This document shows positions 34,350-46,300 of a DNA stretch of 64,000 nucleotides, piece after piece. This stretch comes from Mya arenaria (lineage: Eukaryota > Mollusca > Bivalvia > Myida > Myidae): contig NC_069135.1 of the NCBI RefSeq assembly GCF_026914265.1, positions 38,142,946 to 38,206,945 of the forward strand. Direction: 5' to 3'. Position 1 is the stretch's first letter. Each line of letters starts with the position of its first letter. A program made the translations under genes and the position numbers. The notes beneath the pieces were generated by a model. It searched no databases. It was not told the origin of the DNA and was given only the letters and a program-made list of their open reading frames with translations.

Positions 34350-36400
34350 TTTTTGCATTAACCTATATTGTGCGCCTTTAAGACACAAAACGGTCACTAA
34401 TCTATACGTAATTGCATCAACCTATATAGTGCGCCTTTACGACACAAAACAGTAACTAATCTATACGTAATTGCATCAACCTATATTGTGCGCCTTTAAG
34501 ACACAAAACGGTAACTAATCTATACGTAATTGCGTCAACCTATATTGTGCGCCTTAAAGACACAAAACGGTAACTAATCTATACGTAATTGCATCAGCCT
34601 ATATTGTGCGCCTTTAAGACACAAAACGGTAACTAATCTATACGTAATTGCATCAGCCTATATTGTGCGCCTTTAAGACACAAAACGGTGACTAATCTAT
34701 ACGTAATTGCATCAGCCTATATTGTGCGCCTTTAAGACACAAAACGGTGACTAATCTATACGTAATTGCGTCAACCTATATTGTGCGCCTTAAAGACACA
34801 AAACGGTAACTAATCTATACGTAATTGCGTCAACCTATATTGTGCGCCTTTAAGACACAAAACGGTAACTAATCTATACGTAATTGCGTCAACCTATATT
34901 GTGCGCCTTAAAGACACAAAACGGTAACTAATCTATACGTAATTGCATCAGCCTATATTGTGCGCCTTAAACACACAAAACGGTAACTAATCTATACGTA
35001 ATTGCATCAACATATATTGTGCGCCTTTAAGACACAAAACGGTAACTAATCTATACGTAATTGCATCAACATATATTGTGCGCCTTAAACACACAAAACG
35101 GTGACTAATCTATACGTAATTGCATCAACATATATTGTGCGCCTTTAAGACACAAAACGGTAACTAATCTATACGTAATTGCGTCAACCTATATTGTGCG
35201 CCTTTTAGACACAAAACGGTAACTAATCTATACGTAATTGCGTCAACCTATATTGTGCGCCTTAAAGACACAAAACGGTAACTAATCTATACGTAATTGC
35301 GTCAACCTATATTGTGCGCCTTAAACACACAAAACGGTAACTAATCTATACGTAATTGCGTCAACCTATATTGTGCGCCTTTAAGACACAAAACGGTAAC
35401 TAAGCTATACGTTATTGCGTCAACCTATATTGTGCGCCTTTAAGACACAAAACGGTAACTAAGCTATACGTAATTGCGTCAACCTATATTGTGCGCCTTT
35501 AAGACACAAAACGGTAACTAAGCTATACGTAATTGCATCAGCCTATATTGTGCGCCTTTAAGGCACAAAACGGTGACTAATCTATACGTAATTGCGTCAA
35601 CCTATATTTTGCGCCTTTAAGACACAAAACGGTAACTTATCTATACGTAATTGCATCAACCTATATTGTGCGCCTTTAAGACACAAAACGGTAACTTATC
35701 TATACCTAATTGCGTCAACCTATATTGTGCGCCTTTAAAACACAAAACGGTAACTAATCTATACGTAATTGCATCAGCCTATATTGTGCGCCTTTAAGAC
35801 ACAAAACGGTGACTAATCTATACGTAATTGCGTCAACCTATATTGTGCGCCTTTAAGACACAAAACGGTGACTAATCTATACGTAATTGCATCAACCTAT
35901 ATTGTGCGCCTTTAAGACACAAAACGGTAACTAATCTATACGTAATTGCGTCAACCTATATTGTGCGCCTTTAAGGCACAAAACGGTGACTAATCTATAC
36001 GTAATTGCATCAGCCTATATTGTGCGCCTTTAAGACACAAAACGGTGACTAATCTATACGTAATTGCATCAACCTATATTGTGCGCCTTTAAGACACAAA
36101 ACGGTAACTAATCTATACGTAATTGCATCAGCCTATATTGTGCGCCTTTAAGGCACAAAACGGTGACTAATCTATACGTAATTGCATCAACCTATATTGT
36201 GCGCCTTTAAGACACAAAACGGTAACTAATCTATACCTAATTGCGTCAACCTATATTGTGCGCCTTTAAGACACAAAACGGTAACTAATCTATACGTAAT
36301 TGCGTCAACCTATATTGTGCGCCTTTAAGACACAAAACGGTAGCTAATCTATACGTAATTGCATCAGCCTATATTGTGCGCCTTTAAGACACAAAACGGT
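34350..36400. repeat. 59-bp tandem array, 35 units, in the intron of gene 2
   Basis: Units contain TCAACCTATATTGTGCGCCT, TTAAGACACAAAACGGTAAC and TAATCTATACGTAATTGCG. The GACACAAAAC block starts at 34382 and last at 36388, exactly 34 periods of 59. Variants at the start of the unit are CAACC (23 units), CAGCC (9) and CAACA (3). Each unit carries the complement of the motif near the 5' splice site. Gene 1 has a single unit at 1756-1814. The last unit ends about 130 nt before the 3' splice site. Confidence 0.97.
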
Positions 36401-37917
36401 TACGTTATTTTTATACGTACTTGCGTCGAATGTTTGATCATTTTCTATAGCATTGTCCCACATAAGCAAGGTCACTTTCAGTTTATGCAGATCTAATTAC
36501 AACTGTTTCACAACTTCTTTGTTTCAGACAATGTTCCAAACTCCATCCCATTCCAGATGTAGCAAAAGGAATTCAAAGAAATATTGAGTTTCAACAGATT
36601 CCAAAGAAGATAGCTGAACTTGAAAAGCAATTCGAGCTGATGAAAGCAGCAAGAATGAAGAATACGACATCTCTCAAAAAGACGCGAGTTGCCATATCTG
36701 ATAAAATTAAAACCATACGTAAAAAGATAAACGAAATCCTTGACAAGATTGAGATGACAACTGTTCAGAACTTGGACGGAATAATAACTAAACTTGAAAA
36801 AAACATAAAGAAAGATATTGAAACTTGTGATGGAATGACTATCAAACTGCAAAACATGATTGCCGCTTTTAAAACCAAAGCAAAGTCAAGCGAGTCAAAA
36901 TCATATATTGCGTACAGAAAGAGCCAGTATATGATTTCACAAGCAAACGATCATCTTCGTGGCATATCAGCCATTGAATGTTACAATGTAACATTTCAAG
37001 CCAATAATCTTATAGAAGAACTTTTATCTCCAATAAAGACTTTTGGAGCTAATGAAGAACAAACTGTTATGGCAAAACAGCGAAAAGATCCCCTTTCCGA
37101 TCCAAACCACGTATTCAGTGGTGCAGAGTACAAGAAGTACAACGTGAAGATGAGGGGTGACAAACTTCAATGTTATATCCGCGGCGTATGTGAAATGCCT
37201 AGTGGAGAGTTTGTCATAGCAGACTGAAATGCTTGTAAAGTGAAGCTCCTAGACAAGGAGTACAGGGTGGTCGACCATTGGGATGTCCCGGGGAGTCCAA
37301 GAGACGTGTGCCACATTGACGGAAATGAAGTGGTCGTTTGTGCTTACAGTAATAATGATGATAGAAGAGGACTTTATTTCATTAATGCTACGAAAGGGAA
37401 TCTCGTGTATTCGAAGAAATTTATTTTCAGCCATGAATGTATGTCCGCAGCTCATCATGGTGGCCAGCTATACATCTCCTCCGGTAAAGCACTGTACGTC
37501 TACACGATGTCGGGGCAGATGGTGAATAGGCTGTACGAGGACAAGTCTGGGGGTAACACGGTGTGGAAATGTGCTATCAGTAACGACGGCGAAACAATCT
37601 ACATCACAAACTACAATGAACATAAAGTAATCACCCTGGACAACAACGGCAACAAGCTGGCCTTACTCACTGACCCTGACATGAAAGAACCTACCGGAGT
37701 ACACGTGACACCTGCTGGACACGTGTTCGTCTGCTGCTATAACCCCGGTACTGTGCTGCAGGTTGACAAAGACGGGAAGAAAAAGTTGGCCACCCTGGCA
37801 AGGGAAGAAAACGGAGTGTACGGACCGTTTGATTTATATTTCAGCAGGCGCACTTCTTCTCTGATTGTTGGTGGATCAAAAGACACTCTTCTTGTTATCA
37901 AGTTAATTTATCACTAA

Positions 37918-38514
37918 AAACTATGAATGTTGATATGGTACTATCGAACTGGGATATTTTCTATTGTTGCAAAGTATATTGAGGAATAGTCATATATAAT
38001 TAATTTGTTTAGTCCCCTGGTTATATGATATGAATCCAAAAGCTTCTTGTGAATTCTTATATTTGGTCGAATTTTGGACAATTTATATCCAACAAACTAC
38101 GTGAATTTTTATATATATTTGTTCCATTTGATGAATGTAGAATTTTAAATTTCTGTGTATATATATTAACAAGCATATGAACGTTGTTGTTTTTTATGAT
38201 GTTATTCCCATTTTCTAAACTAATAAAAGAGACGAATGAACGCTTTATCAAACTCGTTTTCGCGTCAATAAATACGTTGGCATTTATAACTTACAGAACA
38301 CCATCCTGGAAAATAATGAAGATTTATTTGCATAATATACACACAGTCAGGTGAATTACAATAGAAAATAAAAAACAATCTCATAATTCAATGTCGGTGA
38401 TAGGGTTCACGTGAACGATACGAAAATAATCTTTTAAAGAATGCATACCCAATTTTGAACGTATACTGAAATAAGTTTTAGAGGATAGATTCTTAAGAAC
38501 AGAAACCAAAAGCA
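37918..38514. other. 3' flank of gene 2, no further gene
   Basis: AT-rich 3' UTR or flank. TCATAATTCAATGTCGGTGA then TAGGGTTCACGTGAAC at 38380-38415 matches 3468-3503 after gene 1, showing that the duplicated segment continues past the gene. Confidence 0.55.
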
Positions 38515-39055
38515 CAACCTGCATATCACGTATAACATCGACAGTCTCGGTTAGATTGAGACTTACATCTCACGTATAATATCGAAAGTCTCTGTAAATT
38601 TGGGCCTTATATCTCACGTATAACAGTCTTAGGTTTAACACCGACAATCTCGATTAGACTGACACTAACTTTTAAGGTGTTTAACATCAACAGTCTCTAT
38701 GGAATGAGACCGGTTTGATTGAGACTTACATATAACGTGTTACATCGACGGTCGCCGTATGATTTATACTTACATCTCATATGTACCATCGACAGTCTCA
38801 GTTAGATTGAGACTAACATCACATTAACCCTTCTAACATGGACATTCTCGGTTAGTATGAGACTTATAGCCCACGTTTAATATCAACAGACTCGGTTAGA
38901 TTGAGACTTTCATCCCATGCGTAGCATCGACAACCTCGGTTAGTTTGAGACTTACATCACACGGTTAACATTTACAGTCTCCGTTGAACTGGGACTTACA
39001 TCTCACGTGTCGCATCGACAGTTTCGGTAAGATTGAGACCTTCATCCCACAAATA
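38515..39055. repeat. 44-bp tandem repeat block C
   Basis: About twelve degenerate units of the same family as block A (CATCGACAGTCTCGGTTAGA then TTGAGACTTACATCTCACG), ending in the founder-like GAATGCGACTGCTGATACAT at 39073. Confidence 0.85.
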
Positions 39056-39264
39056 AGTTTCAATTTCAGCTTGAATGCGACTGCTGATACATTGAAATGG
39101 TAGGTGCATTTCAGTCCAGTATGAATCATAAAGCGAGTGTTTTTGATTAAAAAGACGTGTTCAACGATGTGAACTGAAACACTAAGAAAAAACATTCACA
39201 AACATAGTTCATTGTTTAGAACAATATTGTAGTTAGAAATGAAACATATCATATACTGAAGATT

Positions 39265-39825
39265 TTGAATATCTTCCATTGCCGAGAGTGTAAGATAGGT
39301 TTATCCCGACCCGAGCGTAGGGTGTTTTGTGGAACGAACATATCTTACACGAGTGGCTATGGTAGCTGTTTTTTCTCCAACCGCAGTTAAACAAAATTCA
39401 GTAAAAATGCATTTTTGCTGGTATTCTTTTGTGCGTAGTGAAAATAAATGCGTATGGATATTCCATATTTCGTGGTTGTCATGGATATGCGCGCAGTGAT
39501 TCAGATTATGTTAATAGTCAAATCCGTCTTTAAATAGTTCTGAGGAGAGTGAAACATTATTTTTTGAGGTGCGTGAAAACTTTTTTATGGTGACATTTGA
39601 AGCGAGAAATAATTAATTAGCATTCTAAATATTGCCACAAGACAAGGTTTCTTTGATAATACAGACGACGGTCTTCAACAAGGGAGGTAATTACGATGTG
39701 ATGACCATTAAAAAGGAGTTCCATACGGGTACTTGTTTTATCTTTGCCCGTGGGCAAGATAATAATTTCTAGCATGGCTGATTTTTTGGATCTACTTATA
39801 TGAGGTGAGAGAAAGATCTTTCAAT
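39265..39825. mobile_element. Insertion with hairpin head, absent from segment A
   Basis: Segments A (4175-4215) and C align on both sides of this stretch, but the 550 bp are missing in A. It begins with a hairpin: TTGCCGAGAGTGTAAGATAG (39279-39298) pairs with ATATCTTACACGAGTGGC (39340-39357) around a loop holding GAGCGTAG. Near the other end is the quasi-palindrome ATCTTTGCCCGTGGGCAAGA (about 39740-39765). No coding capacity. The insertion class is unknown. Confidence 0.5.
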
Positions 39826-39904
39826 TTTTTAATAATGTGGTGTTATTTTATTTAGCTAAAACGGTACACAAGCTTAATTTAATTTTAACTTAAACCAACA
39901 TAAT

Positions 39905-40030
39905 ATTTATCATTCTCGTTGGCACGATGTTACGCGATAGTGGGGTCTTGTATTGCGGGGAAAACAGGCTTACCCGGGGGAAACCTACTTGTCCGGCTTG
40001 GAAACCACAAACCAAACAAACTTGTGCCTA
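39905..40030 (-). mobile_element. SINE body fragment, segment C
   Basis: GTTGGCACGATGTTACGCG, GGCTTACCCGGGGGAAACC and CTTGTGCC match the SINE body at 4298-4400 in the same context. The tRNA-like head (box A and box B) is gone, replaced by unrelated sequence after 40030. Confidence 0.6.
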
Positions 40031-40124
40031 AGATAAAGACCCATGATTGCAGGAGGGACCACACGTTCGCAAGAGGTGACACATTATTGCACGAGGGGAC
40101 AAATAATTTCAGGTTAAGTAAAGT

Positions 40125-40650
40125 TATACATATCAATAAAAAAAGTTCAGGTGTATGTATCAATAAGACAAGATCACGTATACGTACCAATTAGACTAGT
40201 TCACGTATACGTACCGATTAGACAAGTTCACATATACGTACCAATTAGACAAGTTCACGTATACGTACCAATAAGACATGTTCACGTATACGTATCAATA
40301 AGACAAGTTCACATATACGTATCAATAAGACAAGTTCACATATACGTATCAATTAGAAATGTTCAAGTTTAAGTACCAAATAAAAAAGTTCACATATGCA
40401 TATTATTTATACAAGCTCACGAATACGTATTAATCAGACAAGTTCACATATACGTGCCAATTAGACAAGTTCACGTATACGTACCAATTGGACAAGTTCA
40501 CGAATGCGTATTAATTAGACAAGTTCACGTATACGTAACAATAAGACGAGTTCACGAATACGTATAGTTTAAACAAGATCACGTATACGTATCACTCAGA
40601 CAAGTTTACGTATACGTTGCAATAAGACAATTTTACATATACGTTTCAAA
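40125..40650. repeat. 27-bp minisatellite, segment C
   Basis: About 19 units of GACAAGTTCACGTATACGTA then CCAATTA, each with the palindrome ACGTATACGT or a variant. It is the same family as 6722-6900. Periodic open frames here are artefacts of the multiple-of-three period. Confidence 0.9.
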
Positions 40651-40659
40651 TAAAATATG

Positions 40660-42814
40660 TTTTCATATCATGTCTCAAATATTCCCGACATAATTAAGAA
40701 AATATTTTCCATAATATCTTTTGACTACCTTGGTTTAGAAACTAGTCTTTCCTTTGAACGTAATAATATATTGTAGACATATGTTTTGTTAACAATTTAC
40801 AATGTCTTTCTGTCTAAATGTCTTTAGATTGACTGAAAACAAAAGCAAAGCATTTCTTTTATATTATCAACAATAGTTTTGAGTCGTTTTTATGAAATGA
40901 TTAAGCACGGCCATTGATAAGTGGTCACCTTAGTTTGTTGAAAGCATGTGACTTGTGAATGTGCCCAACCACCAGGTCCTCAGTTTAAAAGGGTTTAAGT
41001 ATAAACTTTGACTAGTTGTCATCTTAGTGTGCTGAAATCATGTTACTCATGAATGTGCACCACGACCATGATGTCTTTGCCATATAGTGTTTTGTTATCT
41101 GAATTGATTGAGGGATACCTGAATAAAACAGGCTTCCTTAGCGTATTAAAACTTGATTTATTTTGCTTCTTTGAAATGGTATGATCCCGCTAAAAACTGA
41201 TTGTTTCTAAAATCAAAACAGTAAGAAGCGGATTTTTTCTCGTACTCTCAAGCATTGAATGTTATTGTTTACAACAATACTACTTCACGTATTCAAATCA
41301 AAACACTGCAAGTAAGGAACTGGGTGGAGTTTCCTTACGCTATCAAATCTTGAATTTGATTGTATTCATATTTTTTCTTTAATTCGTATTCAAAGAATAC
41401 CAACAGAACAAGACGAGTTGCATGGTTCTCTTTTTTATGTTATGAACAGTGCAATGTAGGTATTTATGGGCAAATAAATTTTATAAAATAAACAAAATTA
41501 GAATAAATGTATCACAACGTGACAATAAAGAAAAAAACTAACCAGGCATGATGATATGTTGAACAGCTGTATGATGAGATTAGATGTTTGTTTTGGATGC
41601 ATTTTTACCAATTTGATTTAAAACTGTAACCCGGCGAGTCAAATTGAATTTATTTTACAGAACAATTAAACAGTTAATTAAAAAAATACTTAAATACAAT
41701 CAGAGGGGAGGGGGATTTCATGAATAACCTTTCACATGAACTAATAAGAGTTTTTGTTTCTGAGAAGGATTTAAAACAGTGTAGTACTGCTATTAAAATA
41801 TCCTTCATACGAGCAAATTCTCCAATGATCTTTTTTGAAATGATCCAGAACTCGCGCTTAAGAAAAAATGCTTAAAATTGTATGGCAAATCGAATAGAAA
41901 ACTACACTGGGTATTGACGTTTCGAGTCTTTGAATAGTCTGAGGACAGTAAAACATGATAATTTTGTTCTTAAAAATACAAATATTGGATACTTAAAAAT
42001 AGTGTTTTTATCCTAGTAAATAAAAGACAGTGTGCTATTACTTAAATGCTTAATGTCAAACAAGATAAGAACGAAATTATTAAAAACGATTTAAGAATGA
42101 ATATTCCTTTAAAAAAAACATTTAAATGACCAAAAGAATGCTAGGTATAATAGAGAAATTTCCTTTAGAAAAATCACCTTTTGTTGAAATAGCTTTAAAA
42201 TATATTTCATTTATATTTAGAAATTATCAAGCCTAATTCAAACAGTAGTCTCCCGTTTTTATTGCTACATATTTAAGAAAGAGAGAGAGCCATATATTTA
42301 TTTATACTCCAAACAACTGTACTTGTGACCCTGCGAAAAAGGGCAACAAACAAAACCCTCCCCGGACAAAACCACCCCTACCAATTTGACATAGGCTGGG
42401 AACAATCCTACATATAATATTCAATTTCTTGTCATTTTCGAATTTTCAGTATAACTTGTAAAATGAAAAGTTTAATCACATTTAAAAAAATCTGCTCACA
42501 AACAACTTTAACTATTTGTTAATTTTCCATCTTTGCACATATTTGTGGGGGAGATTGTTCTTATACATTGTAAAAAATTAATCTATTCATCTTATAAATC
42601 GGTTCAATAACAAAACTTGATCACCATAGCAACATACATTTAAAAATTTAACAATATTTGACTGCACGATCTTAGCGTTTTGATAAGCAGAGCCAAACTA
42701 AATAACATTGCTTGTTTAACATTCATCTTCAATTGAAAACAAATATGAAAAGGTAAATGAGTTAACTTGCTAAATTTACACACTCAGGTAATAACAACCA
42801 AATAATAACAAAAT
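40660..42814. other. Intergenic stretch without recognised genes
   Basis: AT-rich with no long open frame or family motif. It separates the end of segment C from block D. No TRIM-like exon precedes block D here. Confidence 0.45.
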
Positions 42815-43312
42815 AGTCAGTCTCGGTAAGATTGGGCCTTTTCATCTCACGTATTACATCGACAGCTTCGGTTTGATTGACACTTACATATCACGTATAA
42901 CATAGAAAGTATCAGTAAGATTGGGACTTTCATCTCACGTATTACATCGACAGCTTCGATTAGATTAAGAGTAACATCGCACGAATAACATAAACAGTCT
43001 CGGTAAGATTAGGCCTTTCCAGCTCACGTATTACATCGACAATCTCGGTTAGATTGAGACTTACATATCACGTATAACACGGTCAGACTCGGTCAGCTTC
43101 AGGCTTAAATCACACGTATTACATATAACTTATAACACCTACAGTCTCGGAAAGTTGGGCCATTCATCTCAAATATTACATCGAAACTCGTTTAGACTGC
43201 GACTTACATCTTACATATAAAACGGTCAGTCTCGGTTGGCTTGAGACTTACATTTCATGTTTAACACTGACATTCTCAGTTGGATTGAGACTTACATTCC
43301 ATGGTAAAGTAA
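42815..43312. repeat. 44-bp tandem repeat block D
   Basis: About eleven degenerate units (TTACATCGACAGCTTCGGTT and CGGTAAGATTGGGCCTTTC variants) of the block A/C family. It leads within 35 bp into the 29-bp satellite. Confidence 0.8.
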
Positions 43313-43344
43313 GGAATTACAAGCCACGAAAAGCATCTCTTTTT

Positions 43345-46300
43345 GAATGGCGACTGCTTATTTACTGAATGTTGGTTTGCGAATGCTTATTTACTGAATG
43401 TTGGATTGGGACTGCTTATTTACTGAATGATGGATTGCGACTGCTTATTTACTGAATGTTGGATTGCCACTGCTTATTTACTGAATGTTGGATTGGGACT
43501 GCTTATTTACTGAATGATGGATTGCGACTGCTTATTTACTGAATGATGGATTGCGACTGCTTATTTACTGAATGTTGGATTGTGACTGCTAATTTACTGA
43601 TTGTTGGATTGGGACTGCTTATTTACTGAATGTTTGATTGCGACTGCTTATTTACTGAATGTTGGATTGTGACTGCTTTTTTACTGAATGTTGGATTGTG
43701 ACTGCTTATTTACTGAATGTTGGATTGCGACTGCTTATATACTGAATGTTGGATTGTGACTGCTTATTTACCGAATGATGGATTGCGACTGCTTATTTAC
43801 TGAATGTTGGATTGCGACTTCTTATGTACCGAATGATGGACTGCGACTGCTTATGTACCGAATGATCTATTTAAACTGCTTTTTTACTGAATGTTGGATT
43901 GGGACTGCTTATTTACTGATTGTTGGATTGCGACTGCTTATTTACCGAATGATCGATTTAGACTGCTTTTTTACTGAATGTTGGATTGTGACTGCTTATT
44001 TACTGAATGTTGGATTGCGACTGCTTATAAACTGAATGTTGGATTGTGACTGCTTATTTACCGAATGATGGATTGCGACTGCTTATTTACTGAATGTTGG
44101 ATTGTGACTGCTTATTTACCGAATGATGGATTGCGACTGCTTATGTACAGAATGATCGATTTAGACTGCTTTTTTACTGAATGTTGGATTGTGACTGCTT
44201 ATTTACTGAATGTTGGATTGTGACTGCTTATTTACTGAATGTTGGATTGCGACTGCTTATTTACTGAATGTTGGATTGGGACTGCTTATTTACTGAATGA
44301 TGGATTGCGACTGCTTATGTACCGAATGATCGATTTAGACTGCTTTTTTACTGAATGTTGGATTGTGACTGCTTATTTACTGAATGTTGGATTGGGACTG
44401 CTTATTTACTGAATGATGGATTGCCACTGCTTATTTACTGAATGTTGGATTGCGACTGCTTATTTACTGAATGATGGATTGCGACTGCTTATTTACTGAA
44501 TGTTGGATTGCGACTGCTTATTTACTGAATGTTGGATTGCGACTGCTTATTTACTGAATGTTGGATTGTGACTGCTTATTTACTGAATGTTGGATTGGGA
44601 CTGCTTATTTACTGAATGTTGGATTGGGACTGCTTATTTACTGAATGTTGGATTGCGACTGCTTATTTACTGAATGTTGGATTGGGACTGCTTATTTACT
44701 GAATGTTGGATTGCGACTGCTTATTAACTGAATGTTGGATTGGGACTGCTTATTTACTGAATGTTGGATTGGGACTGCTTATTTACTGAATGATGGATTG
44801 CCACTGCTTATTTACTGAATGTTGGATTGGGACTGCTTATTTACTGAATGTTGGATTGGGACTGCTTATTTACTGAATGTTGGATTGGGACTGCTTATTT
44901 ACTGAATGTTGGATTGGGACTGCTTATTTACTGAATGTTGGATTGCGACTGCTTATTTACTGAATGTTGGATTGTGACTGCTTATTTACTGAATGTTGGA
45001 TTGTGACTGCTTATTTACTGAATGTTGGATTGTGACTGCTTATTTACTGAATGATGGATTGCCACTGCTTATTTACTGAATGTTGGATTGCGACTGCTTA
45101 TGTACCGAATGATCGATTGCGACTGCTTATTTACTGAATGTTGGATTGCGACTGCTTATTTACTGAATGTTGGATTGCGACTGCTTATTTACTGAATGTT
45201 GGATTGTGACTGCTTATTTACTGAATGATGGATTGCGACTGCTTATTTACTGAATGTTGGATTGCCACTGCTTATTTACTGAATGTTGGATTGCGACTGC
45301 TTATTTACTGAATGTTGGATTGCGACTGCTTTTTTACTGAATGTTGGATTGTGACTGCTTATTTACTGAATGTTGGATTGGGACTGCTTATTTACTGAAT
45401 GTTGGATTGCGACTGCTTATTTACCGAATGTTGGATTGGGACTGCTTATTTACTGAATGTTGGATTGCGACTGCTTATTTACTGAATGTTGGATTGTGAC
45501 TGCTTATTTACTGAATGTTGGATTGGGACTGCTTATTTACTGAATGTTGGATTGCGACTGCTTATTTACTGAATGTTGGATTGCGACTGCTTATTTACTG
45601 AATGTTGGATTGCGACTGCTTATTTACTGAATGTTGGATTGGGACTGCTTATTTACTGAATGTTGGATTGCGACTGCTTATTTACTGAATGTTGGATTGG
45701 GACTGCTTATTTACTGAATGTTGGATTGGGACTGCTTATTTACTGAATGATGGATTGCCACTGCTTATTTACTGAATGTTGGATTGGGACTGCTTATTTA
45801 CTGAATGTTGGATTGGGACTGCTTATTTACTGAATGTTGGATTGCGACTGCTTATTTACTGAATGTTGGATTGGGACTGCTTATTTACTGAATGTTGGAT
45901 TGCGACTGCTTATTTACTGAATGTTGGATTGGGACTGCTTATTTACTGAATGTTGGATTGTGACTGCTTATTTACTGAATGTTGGATTGTGACTGCTTAT
46001 TTACTGAATGATGGATTGCCACTGCTTATTTACTGAATGATGAATTGCCACTGCTTATTTACTGAATGTTGGATTGCGACTGCTTATTTACTGAATGTTG
46101 GAATGGGACTGCTTATTTACTGAATGTTGGATTGCGACTGCTTATTTACTGAATGTTGGATTGCGACTGCTTATATACTGAATGTTGGATTGTGACTGCT
46201 TATTTACCGAATGATGGATTGCGACTGCTTATTTACTGAATGTTGGATTGCGACTGCTTATTTACTGAATGTTGGATTGCGACTGCTTATTTACTGAATG

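Larger units (their letters stand above)
33387..37917 (+). pseudogene. TRIM-like gene 2 with one in-frame TGA (copy C)
   Basis: Exons 33387-33721 and 36528-37917 join exactly as in gene 1 (CCACAG|GTATGTAAA; TTTCAG|ACAATG). They restore VDHRQCSKLH and an aligned frame of 574 codons plus stop. Both B-boxes are complete (first ligands C21, C24; second B-box C83, H86, C95, C103, C106, H111). The coiled coil and propeller are full length. At codon 345 (37225-37227) TGA interrupts VIAD-TGA-NACKVKLLD, and the same frame then stays open for 229 codons. Copy B has CGA at the aligned codon, so a CGA-to-TGA transition is likely. As it stands the product would be 344 residues: two B-boxes, coiled coil and a stub of the propeller. 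It is either a young pseudogene, a truncated functional protein, or a polymorphic or erroneous base. The intron is 2.8 kb because of the 59-bp array. Confidence 0.8.

Noticed and set aside
34350..36400. CRISPR-like array (regular 59-bp period)
   Set aside because: The whole unit is conserved with no variable spacers, it lies in a spliced eukaryotic intron, and there are no cas genes.
37225..37227. Programmed readthrough or selenocysteine at the TGA of gene 2
   Set aside because: The following base context (TGA AAT) is not the strong readthrough type, no SECIS-like element is evident in the short 3' flank, and gene 1 has a sense codon there.
40151..40372. Open frame with 9-residue repeats (YVPIRQVHV)
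   Set aside because: By-product of the 27-bp minisatellite. The same occurs on the minus strand at 6779-7015.
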